Source: Mycteria americana (taxonomy: Eukaryota; Chordata; Aves; Ciconiiformes; Ciconiidae). Taken from it: DNA of 64,000 bases. Below the pieces are notes generated by a model. It saw nothing but the letters and a program-made list of their open reading frames with translations. It was not told the DNA's origin and searched no databases. The position numbers were made by a program, and so were the translations under genes. Below are positions 41,169-56,000 of this stretch, one piece after another; position 1 is the stretch's first letter, and the number at the start of each line of letters is the position of its first letter. The stretch is taken from the NCBI RefSeq assembly GCF_035582795.1, contig NC_134370.1:38737501-38801500 (forward strand), read 5' to 3'.

Positions 41169-44100
41169 GCTTCCAGTTATGTGGCATCCAGTTGGCAAAG
41201 AGGGAGGTAGCCATGCAATGTTTCACAGCTCTAGGGAGCATGCCCCAGGGGTAGGACAGCAGCATGGAAGTGGGAGGCTGCCTCTGGGGAACCAAAAGCA
41301 ACCTAGAAAGAGGGAGAGATGGGGAACGGCAAAAAGGGAAACATTTCAAATAAGTAGCTTCTTGTGCAGTGACAGCAGAGCAGCCTAGCTTCAGGTAGGG
41401 TTGTGTTTTGAGGGCACACAAGTGAATGCTCTGGTTGCCATTAAGTGGTATGAATTGGACAAATACCACAGTAGCATTTGGCTCATTTCCAGCCCAAAAA
41501 TTAATGTGTGGGGCAACTGCAGCTCAGTGCATCACAGGGTGCTGCCTCTGTCACCAGCCTGGTGCATTACCTTGAGCAATTGCCCCTCTCCTTGGAGATG
41601 GCAGCAGGAACAAGTGCCCATCTTCACCTGAGCCTACACAGGAGCTCTTGGAGAACAGAGTCTGAAGGCCACACTCAAGCCAGTTATTTAATAACCATCG
41701 GTGCCTTTGCCAGAGTTGAATTGAAACCTGCAGGTTTTTTATGCCCCTTGTATCCATAAAGTGTTTGAGATGCACCTTTTGTTGCAAGCTTCCAAACCTA
41801 TTAAGACATTGGGTTCATTAAAACTAAAACCAAAGATTTCTGGTTAGTCACTCCAGAACACATCTTGGTTTTAAAATGTATAAATCTGTACATTCTCTTG
41901 CACAGATTCAGGTGTGGCTTTTCAAATGATTGCCTTTAACCTCCCATGCTTTTATTTTTACAATATTTTGAAATGAGTATACAAGTATCAGCTCTTGGCA
42001 CTTGAAGTTAGTACAAATATTTAACTCTGTGCTGTATTTACTACAGTTTCTGTAACTGTTTTTGTGAGCTGTCACCATGCCATCCAAGCTGTCTCCTCAC
42101 AGAAGATGGCATCTTACATAAGTCACCAGACAGTACTTTTATCTCAAGAAAACTGCCCTCATGGGATTGTTTTTAGAAGTATTCCTAGATATCAGATGTT
42201 CTTTTTAGCAGAAAAGGGAACAAACAGATCTGTAACTAACCCACTATCAGTCTCACAAAGTAGGTCTTCTTCCCATGCACTTGCCAAGCAAGAAGGCATC
42301 TCAGCCCCGAAAATGCTGTTTTCTGATTGAAAAAACCTCTGCAATAAGCACCAAGGCCCCCAAACTTCCAGAAAAAATGTTGCTATTTGGAAAATATCCT
42401 CAAAAACTTTTATGTCTAAGTAACATTTTTCTCTCAAGGGGGTGAAAGGAAGTTTTATTTGTTCCTTCAACCCTGAAAAAAAGCCTCTTAGGATACATCA
42501 TTGCAAGCCTTGCTAATCTTTACACACACCTTCACATAATGCCAGGAAACCAAGAGCTTGGTTTGTTTAATCTGGCTAAAAGCACAGGTAGAAAGGAATA
42601 CTGTATCTCACTATAAATACGTGGGTGGGGGAGGAAGAGACACCAGGGAATGAGAGGAGCTGTTTGAGTGAAAGGACAATGGTGGCATGAGAACAAATAG
42701 ATGCAGGTTGGCCCTGAACCTGTTTAGGCTGAGAAATGGAAGAAGGTTTGTAGCCATTAGAGAGCTGAGGTTCTGCAACAGCCTTTTCTTTAGAGTAATA
42801 ACAACTTACAAGCCTCAAAAGCCAGAGCCACTTCTCCAAAGCACATTACAGCAAAGGACCATGGCTTTTTCACAGCTTTACATTTGAGTTTAAGAACCTA
42901 TCTTGAAACTGGGAGACTTACTCCATGGAGACTAGGTTTTCCATATTCATTTAAACCAGCATTTCCATTTTTCTCTGGTCCATGACACAGCTCTTCTGCA
43001 GCCCAGGCAGAAATTACTTTTGCCAATATTCGGGTGAAGAAAAAAAATGAAAGTACCTTGGCTTCTCCTTGCAGGTGGCAGGATTAGCATTGTGGCTGGG
43101 CCAGAGAAGCTGCTCTCGCACAGAGAAGGGAGTTGCCTTTCCCAGGAGCAGCCAGCCATCACCTGAGCTCCTGGCCCTGCTCTCCATCCATCTCTGCTGC
43201 TGCTGGCCCCACGAAGGGCTGGAAAGGGGAGCCTGGGGCTGAGGAGCACAATGGCCAGGCTGCTTGCATGGCCTGAGCTGCCCTAAAGCCTGGTGCAGAA
43301 GGCAGCCAGGAGGGTGGGTTTGCTGGAAGATGATCACTCTTAGCACTTGCAGCCTCCCAGCAATGCCAAGAGGACCTCTCCTGCAGAGGCACAGTCTGGC
43401 CACCTCCACTCTGCCAGCATTGCCCGTGCTAAAACAGATCTCTCCTACCCTCCTTTAAAGGCTGTATTGGAAAAGGGGCTGGAGAGAGGAAAAAACTAAA
43501 TAAGTCCTGGTTTTGCAACACTGAGACCCTCTCCGCCAGCAGGGCTGTGGGGAGGTATTACAGGTTATATATTTATAAGGGAAAAAATGTCATTGAGACC
43601 AATCCAGCAGGACTAATCGTTTGAAGGGCTGATGCAAAAAGTCAAGTCTGAAAGCAGTCGAGTATGAAAAAAGGAGTGCTTTTCCTCCTTCCAAAAAGTA
43701 ATGAAAAAAGCAGATTATAACAACTTTCTGAATGGAACAACCTCCTCTTTCTTCTCGCAGCCCCAACACTGCCTGCTCACTCCTGCAAGCAAGCAGCAAC
43801 CAGTTGGCTGAGGGGAACAAAAGCAGCTGCAACTGAGCAGCACAAGCCAGTGCCTCTCAGTTCAGGTGTCAGCAGCACCCTGGCTTCAGTGTGCATTGGT
43901 GAGATAACCTCACAAGGCAGAGAGGAAAGTAGATTTAAGTATTTTTTATGAGGATTTTAAAGGGATATTGCATTCTTGATGTAGTTTAAGGTAGTAACAG
44001 CTCCACCTGTTCAACCCCATTTTGCTTAAATCTGGCAGTCCTGAAGAGAAGGTATGGGCTAACCTTTAAGAGACAGGGAGAAGTAACAGGATTTAATGTA

Positions 44101-47100
44101 GATTTAAGGTTCTTGATCTACATCAGATCAGAGGGCTTTTTAGAGACTGAATTACTTTCTCTGATTCCATAGGACTTACGATCATTCATATTTGCCATTT
44201 ACAAGCAGTTTAATGTTGCCTACCTAAGCATATCACCAACACCACATTAAGAAACAATAGGTAAGCCATTAGCAAACCTCCAGCTTTAATTCTCAGACAT
44301 GAGGAAGGTACAGTAAGCTCCTACAAGAAACATTCCTCCCTGCTTCAGCAACAGGCAGACATTACAATCTCTGCGCTCCAGCCAGCCATGGCTTGTAAGA
44401 GATGAAAATGAGAAATACATTGGCTTCCTAGAATACATCACTATGTATGCGTTGTGTCTCGCCCCAGACTCATTTCCTTTCCATGCATTCCCTGGTGATT
44501 GATTAAAGACCACAGTATGCATCACTGGGAAGTTGCTAGCAGCTACCAGCCACACCAAGAGCACCGAGTAGCTGTCAAGTCAGCAGATCTGGACTTCCAA
44601 GGGTTCCCTCCACCCCACTGCACTGGCTAAGCCCTCAGTGCTGCAAGGCCAGGCATCCAGAGCATGCAACCAAGGAGCCCACACAGCCCCAGGACCCAAC
44701 CCTGCTGGAAAGGGTCATAAGCAAGTTCGCATGAGGATCTGAAGTTCACAGCTGCACAGGAGGAGTATGGAGCTGCTGTTTTGTTTGATTTCAAGACAAC
44801 ATGCTTCTGAAGTATAAAAGCAGGGTCAATAAAATTAAAGTCACATGCATTGCCTACTAATGTTTTAGCTGAGGCTTGAGTTGGGATAGAAATAGTCCAC
44901 TGACCAATTTCACTTGCTTGTTTGGAGGATGTGAAAGGCCCAAGGAGGAGATGCCATCCAGGCTTCCCCTGTCCTTTCCCCTGCCTAATCAAAGGACGGG
45001 GCAATACCACACTGAACATCCACAAAAACATCTGTAACTAGTACAGAGCAGATGCGGTCTGTAAGCAATTCATCAGCCAAGCAGGTAATCTCATAAAAAC
45101 CTGGTGATACAGTTAGCTGAATCATTTTAAGAAAAGAATCTGACCGCTATTTAGGAGCAGAAAGTAGAAGCAGCAAAATTAAGTAAAGGGAGTGTTCCCC
45201 ACAAGTGGTTTGTGTGGATCAAGATTGATATTTCTATCCAAATATCCACAACAGTAACACAGCCCAAATCACACTTCTCCTGTCATTTAGTCTGTTTTGT
45301 TAGTGTGGTTCTGTACAAGTCTTGGGGGAGCAGAGGATAAGAGAAATTGATGGTATAGAGGAACATTTTTCCTCCCCCTTTCCCTTCCACCACTCCATGG
45401 CTCACATCAGGCAGATGGCCACAGCACATGCAAGCCCACAGAGATCAGCCAAGTGACTGCTGGGGCACAACCCATCATATAGAATCCAAATTCATGCACC
45501 CATTGATCAGCTTTTACAAACAAACATCATCCTGATTTTGCAAAGACAGAGCATGATGTAGTTCAGCACAGCATGCTCTGGTCTGACTGCTCACATCCAT
45601 ATTGCACAGGACACTTGTAACTCAGCCGTGAGATGCTGTTAGAAGGATGGCCCAGATTTACACTGTTTATAACACCAGATTGCCTCAGGGAAAACTGCAT
45701 CAGTGCCCTTGTAAGATTTGTTTGCCATGTTGCATGCTATGTCAATACACACATGGGTGCAATGTGTTGCAGAGGCTGAGCCGGGTACAGTACATCCACA
45801 GCCTGACTGCTCCATGAAAGCGCGGTTTAGGCCTTCATCAACAGGAGCTTTCTTCCCAGAGCTTACCCCAAAGACCTGCGGAGGCAAGTCGAGTCTTGAA
45901 CAGATGCTCTAAGCCTCAACTCAAAGTACAGCACAAACTTAATCAAAATTTACAGTGCATAAAATTAAACACATGTATACACCTTTGAGAGGCAAGGACT
46001 AGAAGAAAACTCATACCAATCAGAGGAACAGACTTTTTAAAAGCAGTATAAAAATAAATGAGCTCAAAGGACTCTCAATGAAAGCCTAACATGGGTTTAC
46101 ATAAAAACCCCATTGTCTGGTTAACCTAGAATTTTCCAGTTGATTTGATTTATAACTAAACAGATCAAGAAAAATAGCTAGTTTCTACAGTAGCAAAGTT
46201 CTTTCCTGTAATCTTCATTGATGCAACTTTATATTGTGCACTTATGGGCTCAGTTCGTGAAACAACTGCACAGTATTCCTATTTGGCAGGCAGCGTAGGT
46301 TCTCATCTTATAGAAAATTACATTGGAATTGGTGGAATTAAAAGGAATCCCATTTCTTTTCTGGTTTCCAAGTTGTTCAGGACTTAAGCTACTCCAAGTG
46401 TTGAAATATGAGCACTTGGAAATAAATATTTATGTTGTGCATTTTGTGTATATATTAAGAAATACAAAGCTCTGGTTTTATAAACACTCTTACAGAAGTT
46501 AAAGAACACAGCATAACACATTTTCAACATTTTCCACCTAGAAACTTAGGAAATTACTTAGCTTAATGACTGCAGCACAAGATTGGGAAGTGGCAAACCA
46601 AAGAGCAGCAGTTCTCTAGAAGAAAAAGAGATACAGGGGATTATTTTTTCCCCTTTCCTGTCCAGTTTTACAGCCCTACATGTAGCTCTCCAAAAGAGGT
46701 TTTTGTTGCCTTTCCAAAAAAAAAAAAAAGAAAAGCCTATCAAGTACAGAGCTGTTAGCATTTGACACCATCTACCACAAGCTGAAAACAGGAAATGTTC
46801 AACTCCTTGAATAATCCAAGATGATGAGTAGCAGATTGCAACATCTATGCTTTCTGGCCAGCCTGAGGGTTTCTTGCAAGTGCTGACCCCAGCACTCCCA
46901 GACCAGACATCTCTGACAACATTCATGGCAAGAACACTTTCGGCTTTTCCTTTCCAGGGGATGGTCCCGCTCAAAGGACGCTGAGCTCCCTCCCGCCCCA
47001 GTCAGCACCCGCAGAAGAGGTGTTTAAGGATCACTTGGGAGGTGACACCTTGTTGCAGCACTCCAGACATGTCCTAGCACCACCCTCTGGTCCTCCCCAG

Positions 47101-50000
47101 CCTGTCCCTCCTATTACCACTATTGCTTTGGGACTCTGCCCTTGTTCCTGTCCTGTTTCATGTCTGCTTTTGCATCCCTCTGATCTCTATAGGTCTGACA
47201 ATTGCCCAGCTCAAGACACATTTCTTTCCAAAGGCACTGGATTTATTAAAGACCAGTGGCATAAAACAACAAAATGGACCACATGGCATCAGTGTAAGCA
47301 CTGTCTTCCTAGTGCATTTGCGTGCATGGGATTTCACCATCAAGCCTCATCTCTACTGCCCCAAGAAAGCCTCTAGACATGCACTGAGAGGTACCAAAAA
47401 ATTAAAGGTCATATTGCTGCCCAGGGTCTGCCTCCTAGCATTCTCAGGTGCCCTTTGGTACTATATTGCTGCCCTCTCTATTGAGGATGCTCTGGGTGCA
47501 GGAAGCTGAAAGAGTCCTCACCCAAAGCAGAGGGGCTGTTTGTTTGCAGATCTACTTTATTAGTGTCACCCTTTCAAGGCAGCAGCAGGGCCTGAAGCAT
47601 CCACAGAACCAAAAAGTCACCTGGAAACTTCACCTAACAAATCCCCTCTTCTCCTCCCGTGGCTCACTGCTGGTCCTCAGGTCTCAGTGTGGAGCAGGTT
47701 ACAGGCACCCAGTAGCTGGCAGAGCTCAAATTTTGACCCTGGATTTTCTTCCACACCTGCAAGAGTTCAGAGGTCTGGGTTAAGTCATCTGTGAGATGCT
47801 TTCCATCACTATGCCCTTAAAACAGCTTAGGGAATCACTATATCACATTCTGGTTTAATTGCATAGCACAGGCTACATGTGAAGGCACATCAGACAAGGT
47901 TTGGATGAGATCCTTGCACTTTCAGCTGTGAACAGCTGGTGCTCGCACAAGCACTTTGACAGTGTTTCATCACCCTGAGCACCAGGACTGAACCCAGTTT
48001 AGAGCAATTCCATGAATTACCACATCCTGCTGCATGCTGGCTTTGGTCAGCCATCCAAGCAGCATACTAGCATCACTCCAGAAAATTTGGGGGTTTGTTT
48101 TTTGTTTTTTTTTTTCAATATTACATCAGGTGATGTCCTTGGGACTTGCAAAATAAACTTTAAAAATAAACCAGATTTGTACAATCAAGATGACAACAAT
48201 TCCCAATGTAATGGCAATAGTTTTACCATTGGACTGAATTAGCCCAATAAATATTAAAATACTTGGACACAAACTTCTTACCATTCCGTTGGTAGAATAA
48301 GTTCAGTCCAGGCTGGAAAGCAATGCAAGCTGTTACCAGATAATTAGACCACAACTGAGGCAGCTTCTAACACCTTTCCAGCAGCAGCAGTTTGAATTCG
48401 GTGAAAATCCTGCTTGCCAAGGACTAGGTAGAGGCACCGCTCCCTGCCAGAGGCACTTTTCCAACCGGATTTCTATTACTGCAACAAGTACCTTGTGGTC
48501 CTGGCTTCAGAGTGGCTGTAGTAATATTTGCAATTTCACCTTGCTCTTTCAGTGTTGCAGTTGGTTTCCCACTGATTTCTTCAGAGCTTCTTGCCAGTGA
48601 AAAAACTTTCTAGCTTCACTCTGGACGCAGGGGAGAAGGAAGCGATAACCTCTCCGTTCAACACGGAAACCCCAGCATTTTGCAAGGCAAGCAAGCAGAC
48701 ATTAAAAGCCATGCTTTTCACCAAACATGGCCAAAATTCTCAAGTGTCATGTACATGCCAAAAAGTTTCTATATTTGTTTCTTTGGTCTCACATGACAAC
48801 ACCAAACATATTTGGTAAGAGGGAAATAAAATCTTGACTATCCCATATCACACACCAAATTGAGCCTCAGCATGGTGAAACCCCCCAGAAAGCTAATTGC
48901 AAGATGGGTACCTGGAAGTCAGCTAACAGCCCCATATCTATAACAGTAAGCCCCATCTTGGAAAACTGTATTCTGTCATCATCTGCATGTGCTATGCATA
49001 TCAGTTTATTATCTCCAAGCCTCACAAGGGACCTGTTCATATAACAGCCACAGCTGCAACCACTATATTTGGTGCATAGACAAGTAATAGCACTTATGGT
49101 CCCCTTCCAAAGTCTAATTACAACAAACTGCTATCAACAGCCCCATGGTGGGAATTAGCCTGAGAAGACAGTATAATTGCTTCTCACTATCTGTGTGGCA
49201 CAGAAACCACAGCCTAGATTTATCCCACTTCACTGAAGTGCCTGAGCAGCATTATCTTCAGCTGAGAGAGAAGATTCAGCAGTAGGAACTTCCCAACCAT
49301 GAATGGGCTGCATTGCTTTCAGAGATGTCCCTTGCTCTCCTGCTCACAACAGAGCAGCTCAGAGGCAACCACGCTACTAAACTGATCTTTATAATTTAAG
49401 CCCCTGAAGCAATGGAGGAGGAACTGCTGCCCACATCATGCCTTACAGCTCTGCTAAGAGGCATCTAGAGACTCCAAACCCACATGTGCTCAGCAACTGA
49501 GGATGCAAACCTAAAATACCATCTCTGCATCTCTCTGCAAGCCTTTAAGGGGTTCCTCTAGTCTGATAAGCCACAGCCTCATAATTGCAGCAAATCCGCC
49601 CAGGCTCCTGGCTGAAAAAAACATACTTGCAGTTCCTCTGCATTAGCTTCATCTCACCTTCAGCAGCCTCTAGGCGAGAGTGCCTAACATGGTAAACATC
49701 TCAATTTCTTGCCGGATTTTCAGTGCAATACAAAGTCATTTCAAGGTCTATTGTCTTTTAATGCAGAGCAGTGTTTCCATACCAGTCCTGATTATTCTTT
49801 ATTCATTTGCAAATGCTTTTGCACCTCTTGTCACACCATAGTAGGTGTATTGGCCCGAGCGCATGATTCAATTCACAGCTCATACGCTTGAGAGATTTAC
49901 CACCTTGAGTGGGATTTACACCACAATTTTAGGAGGAGGCAAGACTTCAGCTACTAAACAGTGAATACCCAACTCTGGAAGAGCATAATCTGGACTGAAA
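41169..50000. other. Intergenic, no gene recognised (first half)
   Basis: About 8.8 kb of mostly unique, fairly AT-rich sequence with short A and T runs (for example near 46716-46729 and 48095-48116). Frames up to 138 codons occur (46558-46974 minus; 47123-47509 plus), but none shows a known domain, conserved-looking splice borders or consistent coding character. No tRNA or other RNA gene was recognised. Confidence 0.55.
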
Positions 50001-53000
50001 GATCCTCTGAAGGAAGGTGTCTCTCCCTCTTTTGACCATAGAGGGAGCTGAGTCTCCAGTGTTAACCTCTTAAAAAAAATCAAGCGCTCAATTGGGATCC
50101 AAGTCCCAATATACAGCCCAGAAATTATATTGGCCCCACTCCCCAGCACCATACCCAGACCTCACACGTAGAGGAAGATGGCAATGCAGATTAAATAATT
50201 AATGCCCCTGGATACTGTTTCCCCCCAAACTACAGGGGATCACAGAAGAAAAAACACTTCCTTAAATAAGGTTGATTGCTCTTTGCTGGCACAAAAGAAA
50301 GAAATCAGTCAGGAATATTCTCCATCATTCCGCTGGGGCTTTGTCAAACACCATAGCTCCTGCATTTCAATGAATGATAAATTGCTTTTAAGAAGTGACT
50401 TTTATGTCAGTGAGCATGTTATTATTGATTAATCTCACACTGGAAGAGAGTCTTCATACCCTACTGTTCTTTAAATCACCCAGAGAGTTTAGAGGTTGCT
50501 GTCTAACAAGCTCCTAAGTCATATCTTCCTTGTCAATCTTACCAACCCCTTGTTTAATTGTAAAAATGTAAATAAAATGCAGCAAGCAAGCTTTGGCCTA
50601 ATGCCTCATGACTCACATATCTCTTCCAAAGAGAGAAATGAGAGATTCTTCAGCTGCACTTGAGGCTTGTCAAGCATCATTTTAATTCAAAGCAAGTTCT
50701 GGCTTTCTCAGAGCCACATCCAACACCAGAGCACAGCAGCAGTTTGATGGGTAGCAAGACACACATGTCAGAGCCAGGAAAGCCTCTGTGATTTCCTTAT
50801 GTCTGAGGAATATCAGTTTAAATACCAGTTAGAGAGTGAGACCCCCGGGACCACCAATGACTTTGTTACCTATCCTTACTATGCAACAAGGTCATGCTTT
50901 TGCTGGCAGCAGAGATTAGGAGCAACTGAAAGATGACCCCAGCATTGGCTTCTCTGGCCACTGTGGTGTTTGTTAACAGAGCCTACTCTTGTATCCAGCC
51001 AGCTTCGATTACACTGGTAAATAGAATATCTTGCTTTCAACATTGGGATGATCAGCAATCTAGTAGTTACATCCCAGCATGTAAACAAAGACATGATACC
51101 TGTATGTTGAAAAATTAATGGCCAAGTAGAACTTGAATGCACACTTACATGAGGCTTTTCATGTCCCCCGGATACTCCAACTTCTGCAAGCCCAATGTCA
51201 GCATCTCCTTGTTAGGTCTCGGAGACTAGATGCTATGAAATGGCTCCCAGCATTTGCAGGAAGACATCCATCAAGCAGTGGAGCTCCTGGCAGCTCTCAC
51301 TCAAGAGCAATCTGCTCCCCTGGCATTAATCAGAGTACAAAGTGACCACCAGAGCTGGAAAGGTGCACAATGTTCTAAAGATTTTCTAAAACATATTGCT
51401 GTGTCATCAAAAAAAACAATTTGTCTCAGACAGAACAAGGCTCTTGACTTTCTGAAAACTTGATCACTTCAAGGGACCTCAGTTCAGAAAACCATCTGAT
51501 TACAAGATTAAAGCATGTGAACGAAGAAAACTAGCCCCTAAAATGGAACAGAGGAAGCAGCAGCACATTGTGAGGTTTTTCTATAGTGTTTTTCCCAAAA
51601 CACTATTAAAAAGTTGATGTCATGAGTGTATGTTTTTAAAAGACAAAGCAAAACAGTAAAATATCAATTACTATGCCAGTGATGCTCCAATCTATGTCTG
51701 TTCTCTTAAATTCTTTCCACTTGGAGCATCTCTAAAAATCCTTTTGTTTACATTGAATTTAACCAGAGCCAGAAGCAATCTGGCTGCAGGCTGGTGATAC
51801 TCCACCACTTGACCTGCAAAATAAGGGAGTTCATCCCCTCTGCAGTTATGCAGCTAGATCCCAAAGTACTGCACATCAGCTATTAGCTTTTTTTAATTTA
51901 TGTACAAGAAAAGTTCCTAGGGGGGGAAACTATGCTTCAGGCATATTAGCGGGATTTCATGGGTACAGTACATGAAGTTCAACCTGTGCCTTTTCCTCTC
52001 TGTTTCTGGGCTTATCTCAGACCAGACACATTTCATGAGGGGACTGGCCCTACATTGATGAAAGGACACATTGGCCATCCACATCAGGCAGATGTCCACG
52101 CTTTACAGTGCAGATCTATCCTAAATGGACCATTTTCCAAAGTAACTCAAGTGCCTGAATTTCACTGAATGCAAGTTACACAACATGGCTTTCAAAGAAA
52201 CCTTAATACACTACATGTTTATAAACAACTACTGGGCAACACTTCTTCCATCCCTGTAAATGTTATTCTTGACCCTTGGAGACAGGCACTAAAGAAGCAT
52301 AGCAAAGATTCAGCAGCTTACTAAATCAAGAATTCAAATCAATAGCATAGGCATAGCCCGACTTAAAAACCTATTTTAAAACTAAATTAAAAAGCAGTTG
52401 CATTGCCAATTGACAAGATTAGAAAGGTTTCCCTAGCAATTGTTGAGATTACAAACTAATGAACCATGCAGAGAGAAGATGGAGCACGGGAGTGGGAAAT
52501 GTATGTGCATTTGCACTATTGGTTTTTAACAAATATGGTCACATCTCAACAACTTGGAGAAAGCATTATAACCTTAAAAAAGGAAAAGTTTCCCAGATAT
52601 TTTTCATTTCAGCAAGTGCTTTGCACTAGCCTAAGGAAGCACTCATCAGTGCCAAAGTCCAAAACAAGAGCAGCAGAGGGAGATTAAAATAACTGCAAGG
52701 TTAGTTGCTTGAGCAAAGGGAGCAGGATGGGCTCCTCAAAGCCAGACGTTCATCCACAGCTCCCAGAAGGCAGAAAAGCAAGTATATACCAGAGCCTTAA
52801 CTGGGGAACCAGACCATCTAGTTCAGCTGGTTACCAAGCATTTACAGGGAAAGAACAGGGGTCTGGAAAACAGGACCTGCAAGGTGAGAGAGGAAGGAAA
52901 TAGCGTTGCAGCCAAGACACCTTCAAGTTCCTCTCAAAGAAAAGAAACAGCTTTCCATGTCAACTGGAGCTAGGCTTAGAAGCAATAAAGTAAAATTGCA

Positions 53001-56000
53001 GCAAGAGGAGACATCTTTATAGCAGTGAAATGCTGGGGTAAATTGACTATAGAAACTGAGAAATGTCCATCAGCAGAGGCTCTTTACAAAGAGGTCAGAC
53101 ATTCATTCATCATGGTAAAGCCAGCCACAGGGAGAGGGGCCAGGCGACCTCTTAAAGTCGATCCCAGCCCTATTTTCCTGTAATCGCACAATATATTATT
53201 GCGCATTAACACCGCAAAGTCTTTTCTTCAGCTTATCAGACCTCAGATTGAGATGTAAACCCGACTCCTACCACTTTGCTGTGCCCAGGCTCTTCCCACC
53301 CCCATTTATTGAGGCCCCCCCCAGAGACGTAGCTATGGTGAGCAACAAACAACTCGTAAGGAGCCAAGCCTGGGGATTATTTCACAGGCCATTTCAGGCA
53401 GCGGGATGGAGAAAGAAGGAAGACAAAAAGGAGGCAGGCTTTGCTGCTGCCCTGAGAAATGCAGCCTAGCAACCTCCACACAATAAAGCACAAAGTGCAC
53501 AGACAGTGCCATGCAAAAGGGGGGGCTGCAAGCCTCCCTGCAGGGTTGGTGGTGAGCAGCTCTTTTTATATGTCTCATAACAAACTCATCACTGGTGTTG
53601 ACCGCTTTCCTCCACCCAGGTAGCACAATCCAAGTTTTTTCCTGGGAAGCAATTGCCTAAAAAGCAGGCAGGTTTTTAAAGAGATAACACAGGTACCCAT
53701 CACATACTTTCCTGCCCTTGCTCACAGGGCAGGCAATGGGTTGCTTTGCAGGAATATATATCCTCTCCTAAGCTGTTTGTCTTGTAGAAAAACTAAACCT
53801 GCACAGTATTGCTCCTGGTATCTCATTGCATTTATATGATGAACTCTAGCAGCAGAGTCAGACCTCATGTGCTCGATATACCTGGCCCAACAAAAAATTA
53901 CTGCACAGCAAAGTCACAGGATACATCCCACCTACCTCAGAGACCTGTGCAAGGGGAAGCAGGAGGAAGAGGTAGACATTTTGGGAATGATAACAGGTCC
54001 TCAGAGGATCCATAGCCCCGTACAATGCAGGGGGATGAGCTAGGGTGACCCAGGACAGGCAGTGCCCCCATCAACAGAGTCTGTCTGGAAGTATCTAGGG
54101 CTGGGTCCTTGTAAAAGGCTCCATCAGCACTCCCCAACACAGCAAGGACATGAAGCAGCTCTGGTTCCATCCAGAAACAGCAGATACAGGGCAGACAGAA
54201 CAGGTATCAAGACTACAGCACAGCCCAAGAAACCTATCTAAGCTGGAGGCTGAGCTTAAATATGCTCCTGGGTCCATGGGTGTGGGTGGAGGCCCCAGGT
54301 GAGGCTCCTTAGAGCCATTAAGGCTCATTAGTGCCCTCAGCTTTACACTGGACACACTTGGCCCTAAGGGTCCTCCTGGCCAGTATGTCCCATACAACCT
54401 CAAGGCACCTAGACCATACTTGCTCCTCCTCATCTAAGAGGCACTGCAGGGAAGGCTTCCTCTGTGTTAAAACATGGCTTTTAGCAGAAAGAGAGGCTGC
54501 ACAGGTTTATAAGCACAAGAATTGGAAAAGCACTAAGGAAGCACCCATCAGGCACACCTGAGCAGGTGTTTAGAAGTTGTTGCATGGCTGTATTTACCTC
54601 TGATCACTTTAATAAAGTGCTACACACTTTTGGAGGAGAGCATCGTAATCTGCTCCCAGGGAGCTCCAAGGGGCTGCAGAAGACAATCCTTCAAGGTTTC
54701 TCCATTATCTCCACAATTTCCTATGGAGGAGTCACCTCCAGCCTGGAGGAGAGAGGCAATGCATGGTCCAGGGTAGAGGGGCGATAGCTTCGACAGGGAA
54801 TGGACAATTCAGCTTCTCCATTAGATGCTTGAGCATTGGCCTTTAAAGAGTTGTTGGTGACCTTTGCAGGATGGCAGCTCAATTGCTGCATAAGCAAACA
54901 ACCCATCAGTGGTCACCCTGTGAGAGAACATGGACTTCACATCTGAAACATGTGGCTGTAAAGGCAAAATCAGGGGCTACCAGGTCCCTTCCTCCATCTG
55001 GTAACTTTTCCTGCCTGTTTGAGCTGGAATGGCTCTAAACCGCAGAAAGATACTGTCAGGTTTCAGAGGTGTCACTTGTCTCCCACCACATGGCAGGGAG
55101 AGCATCTTGGGAAGGGCTCTTCTGGTGACAGGCGAAGGTCCATCACCTTCTGCCAGCAGCAGAGGCCACATCGTCCCAGTTGAGACCTGCTGTGTCACCT
55201 GCATGTTTCCCAATCAAGTGCAATTACCTTGGAAATTAAACTAGGTGCACCACCATCAAATTTCATTGTGCCTTTAGCTTGGTTTACTGCCAGCAACCTG
55301 ATGAGAAGCACCCCAGTTAAGTGGAGCAAGGTGGATCATCAGTCAGAGAAGGTCCTGTCCTGCCTGCCCGCCCGCTGCCTTGCTCTCCCCACCAGACCAT
55401 TTTGTTGCAAGCCCAGCTCTCTACCCAGCTCTTTCTCTAGCAAGGCGAGGGTTTGGTTTCATCCATCCGCAGGAAAGCATCGGGGAGAGCTTCTCCCCCA
55501 GGTTCCAACTCTGGTATGGCACCAGCTTGGGGGTATGACAGCATGCAAAGATGGTAGAGTGAAAAACAAGAGGAACTCTCTCTGCTGAGGGCTTTTGGAG
55601 ACTTTTGAGTACCACCAGTACAATTATGTGGGAACTGCTCACGCATCTTCAGTTTTTCTCTCTTCTCTCAGAGGGAAGAACTGATGGAGCTTGTTGGCAG
55701 AGTCAGTTCTTTCTCTACTGCTGCAATGACAAAAAGGGAGGTGGCAAGGCAGGAAAAGGTGCTGTGGGAGGTATGATGGAGGGCTTTGCAGCTGAAGGTG
55801 GCTTAGAAAGGAAGAGAGAAATAGAGGATGCAACAAGGAGATAAAAACTCAAATAAATTCAGTCAGAGGCTGCACCATCACTTTTATAAGTCCTGTTTTT
55901 TGGGGTGGTTTCAGGACTTCGAGGGTTGTTGGGAATCTCCTTGGGAAAAGAGAAGTTTTAAAAAGCACCTTGCTCAGAGTGAAAGGCGCAGCTGGAGCAA

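Noticed and set aside
46558-47509. Frames of 118 to 138 codons on both strands in the intergenic region
   Set aside because: No domain and no exon-like borders. Overlapping frames on both strands point to chance.
54095-54433. 112-codon minus-strand frame
   Set aside because: Serine- and leucine-rich with no known domain, and no link to a neighbouring exon.
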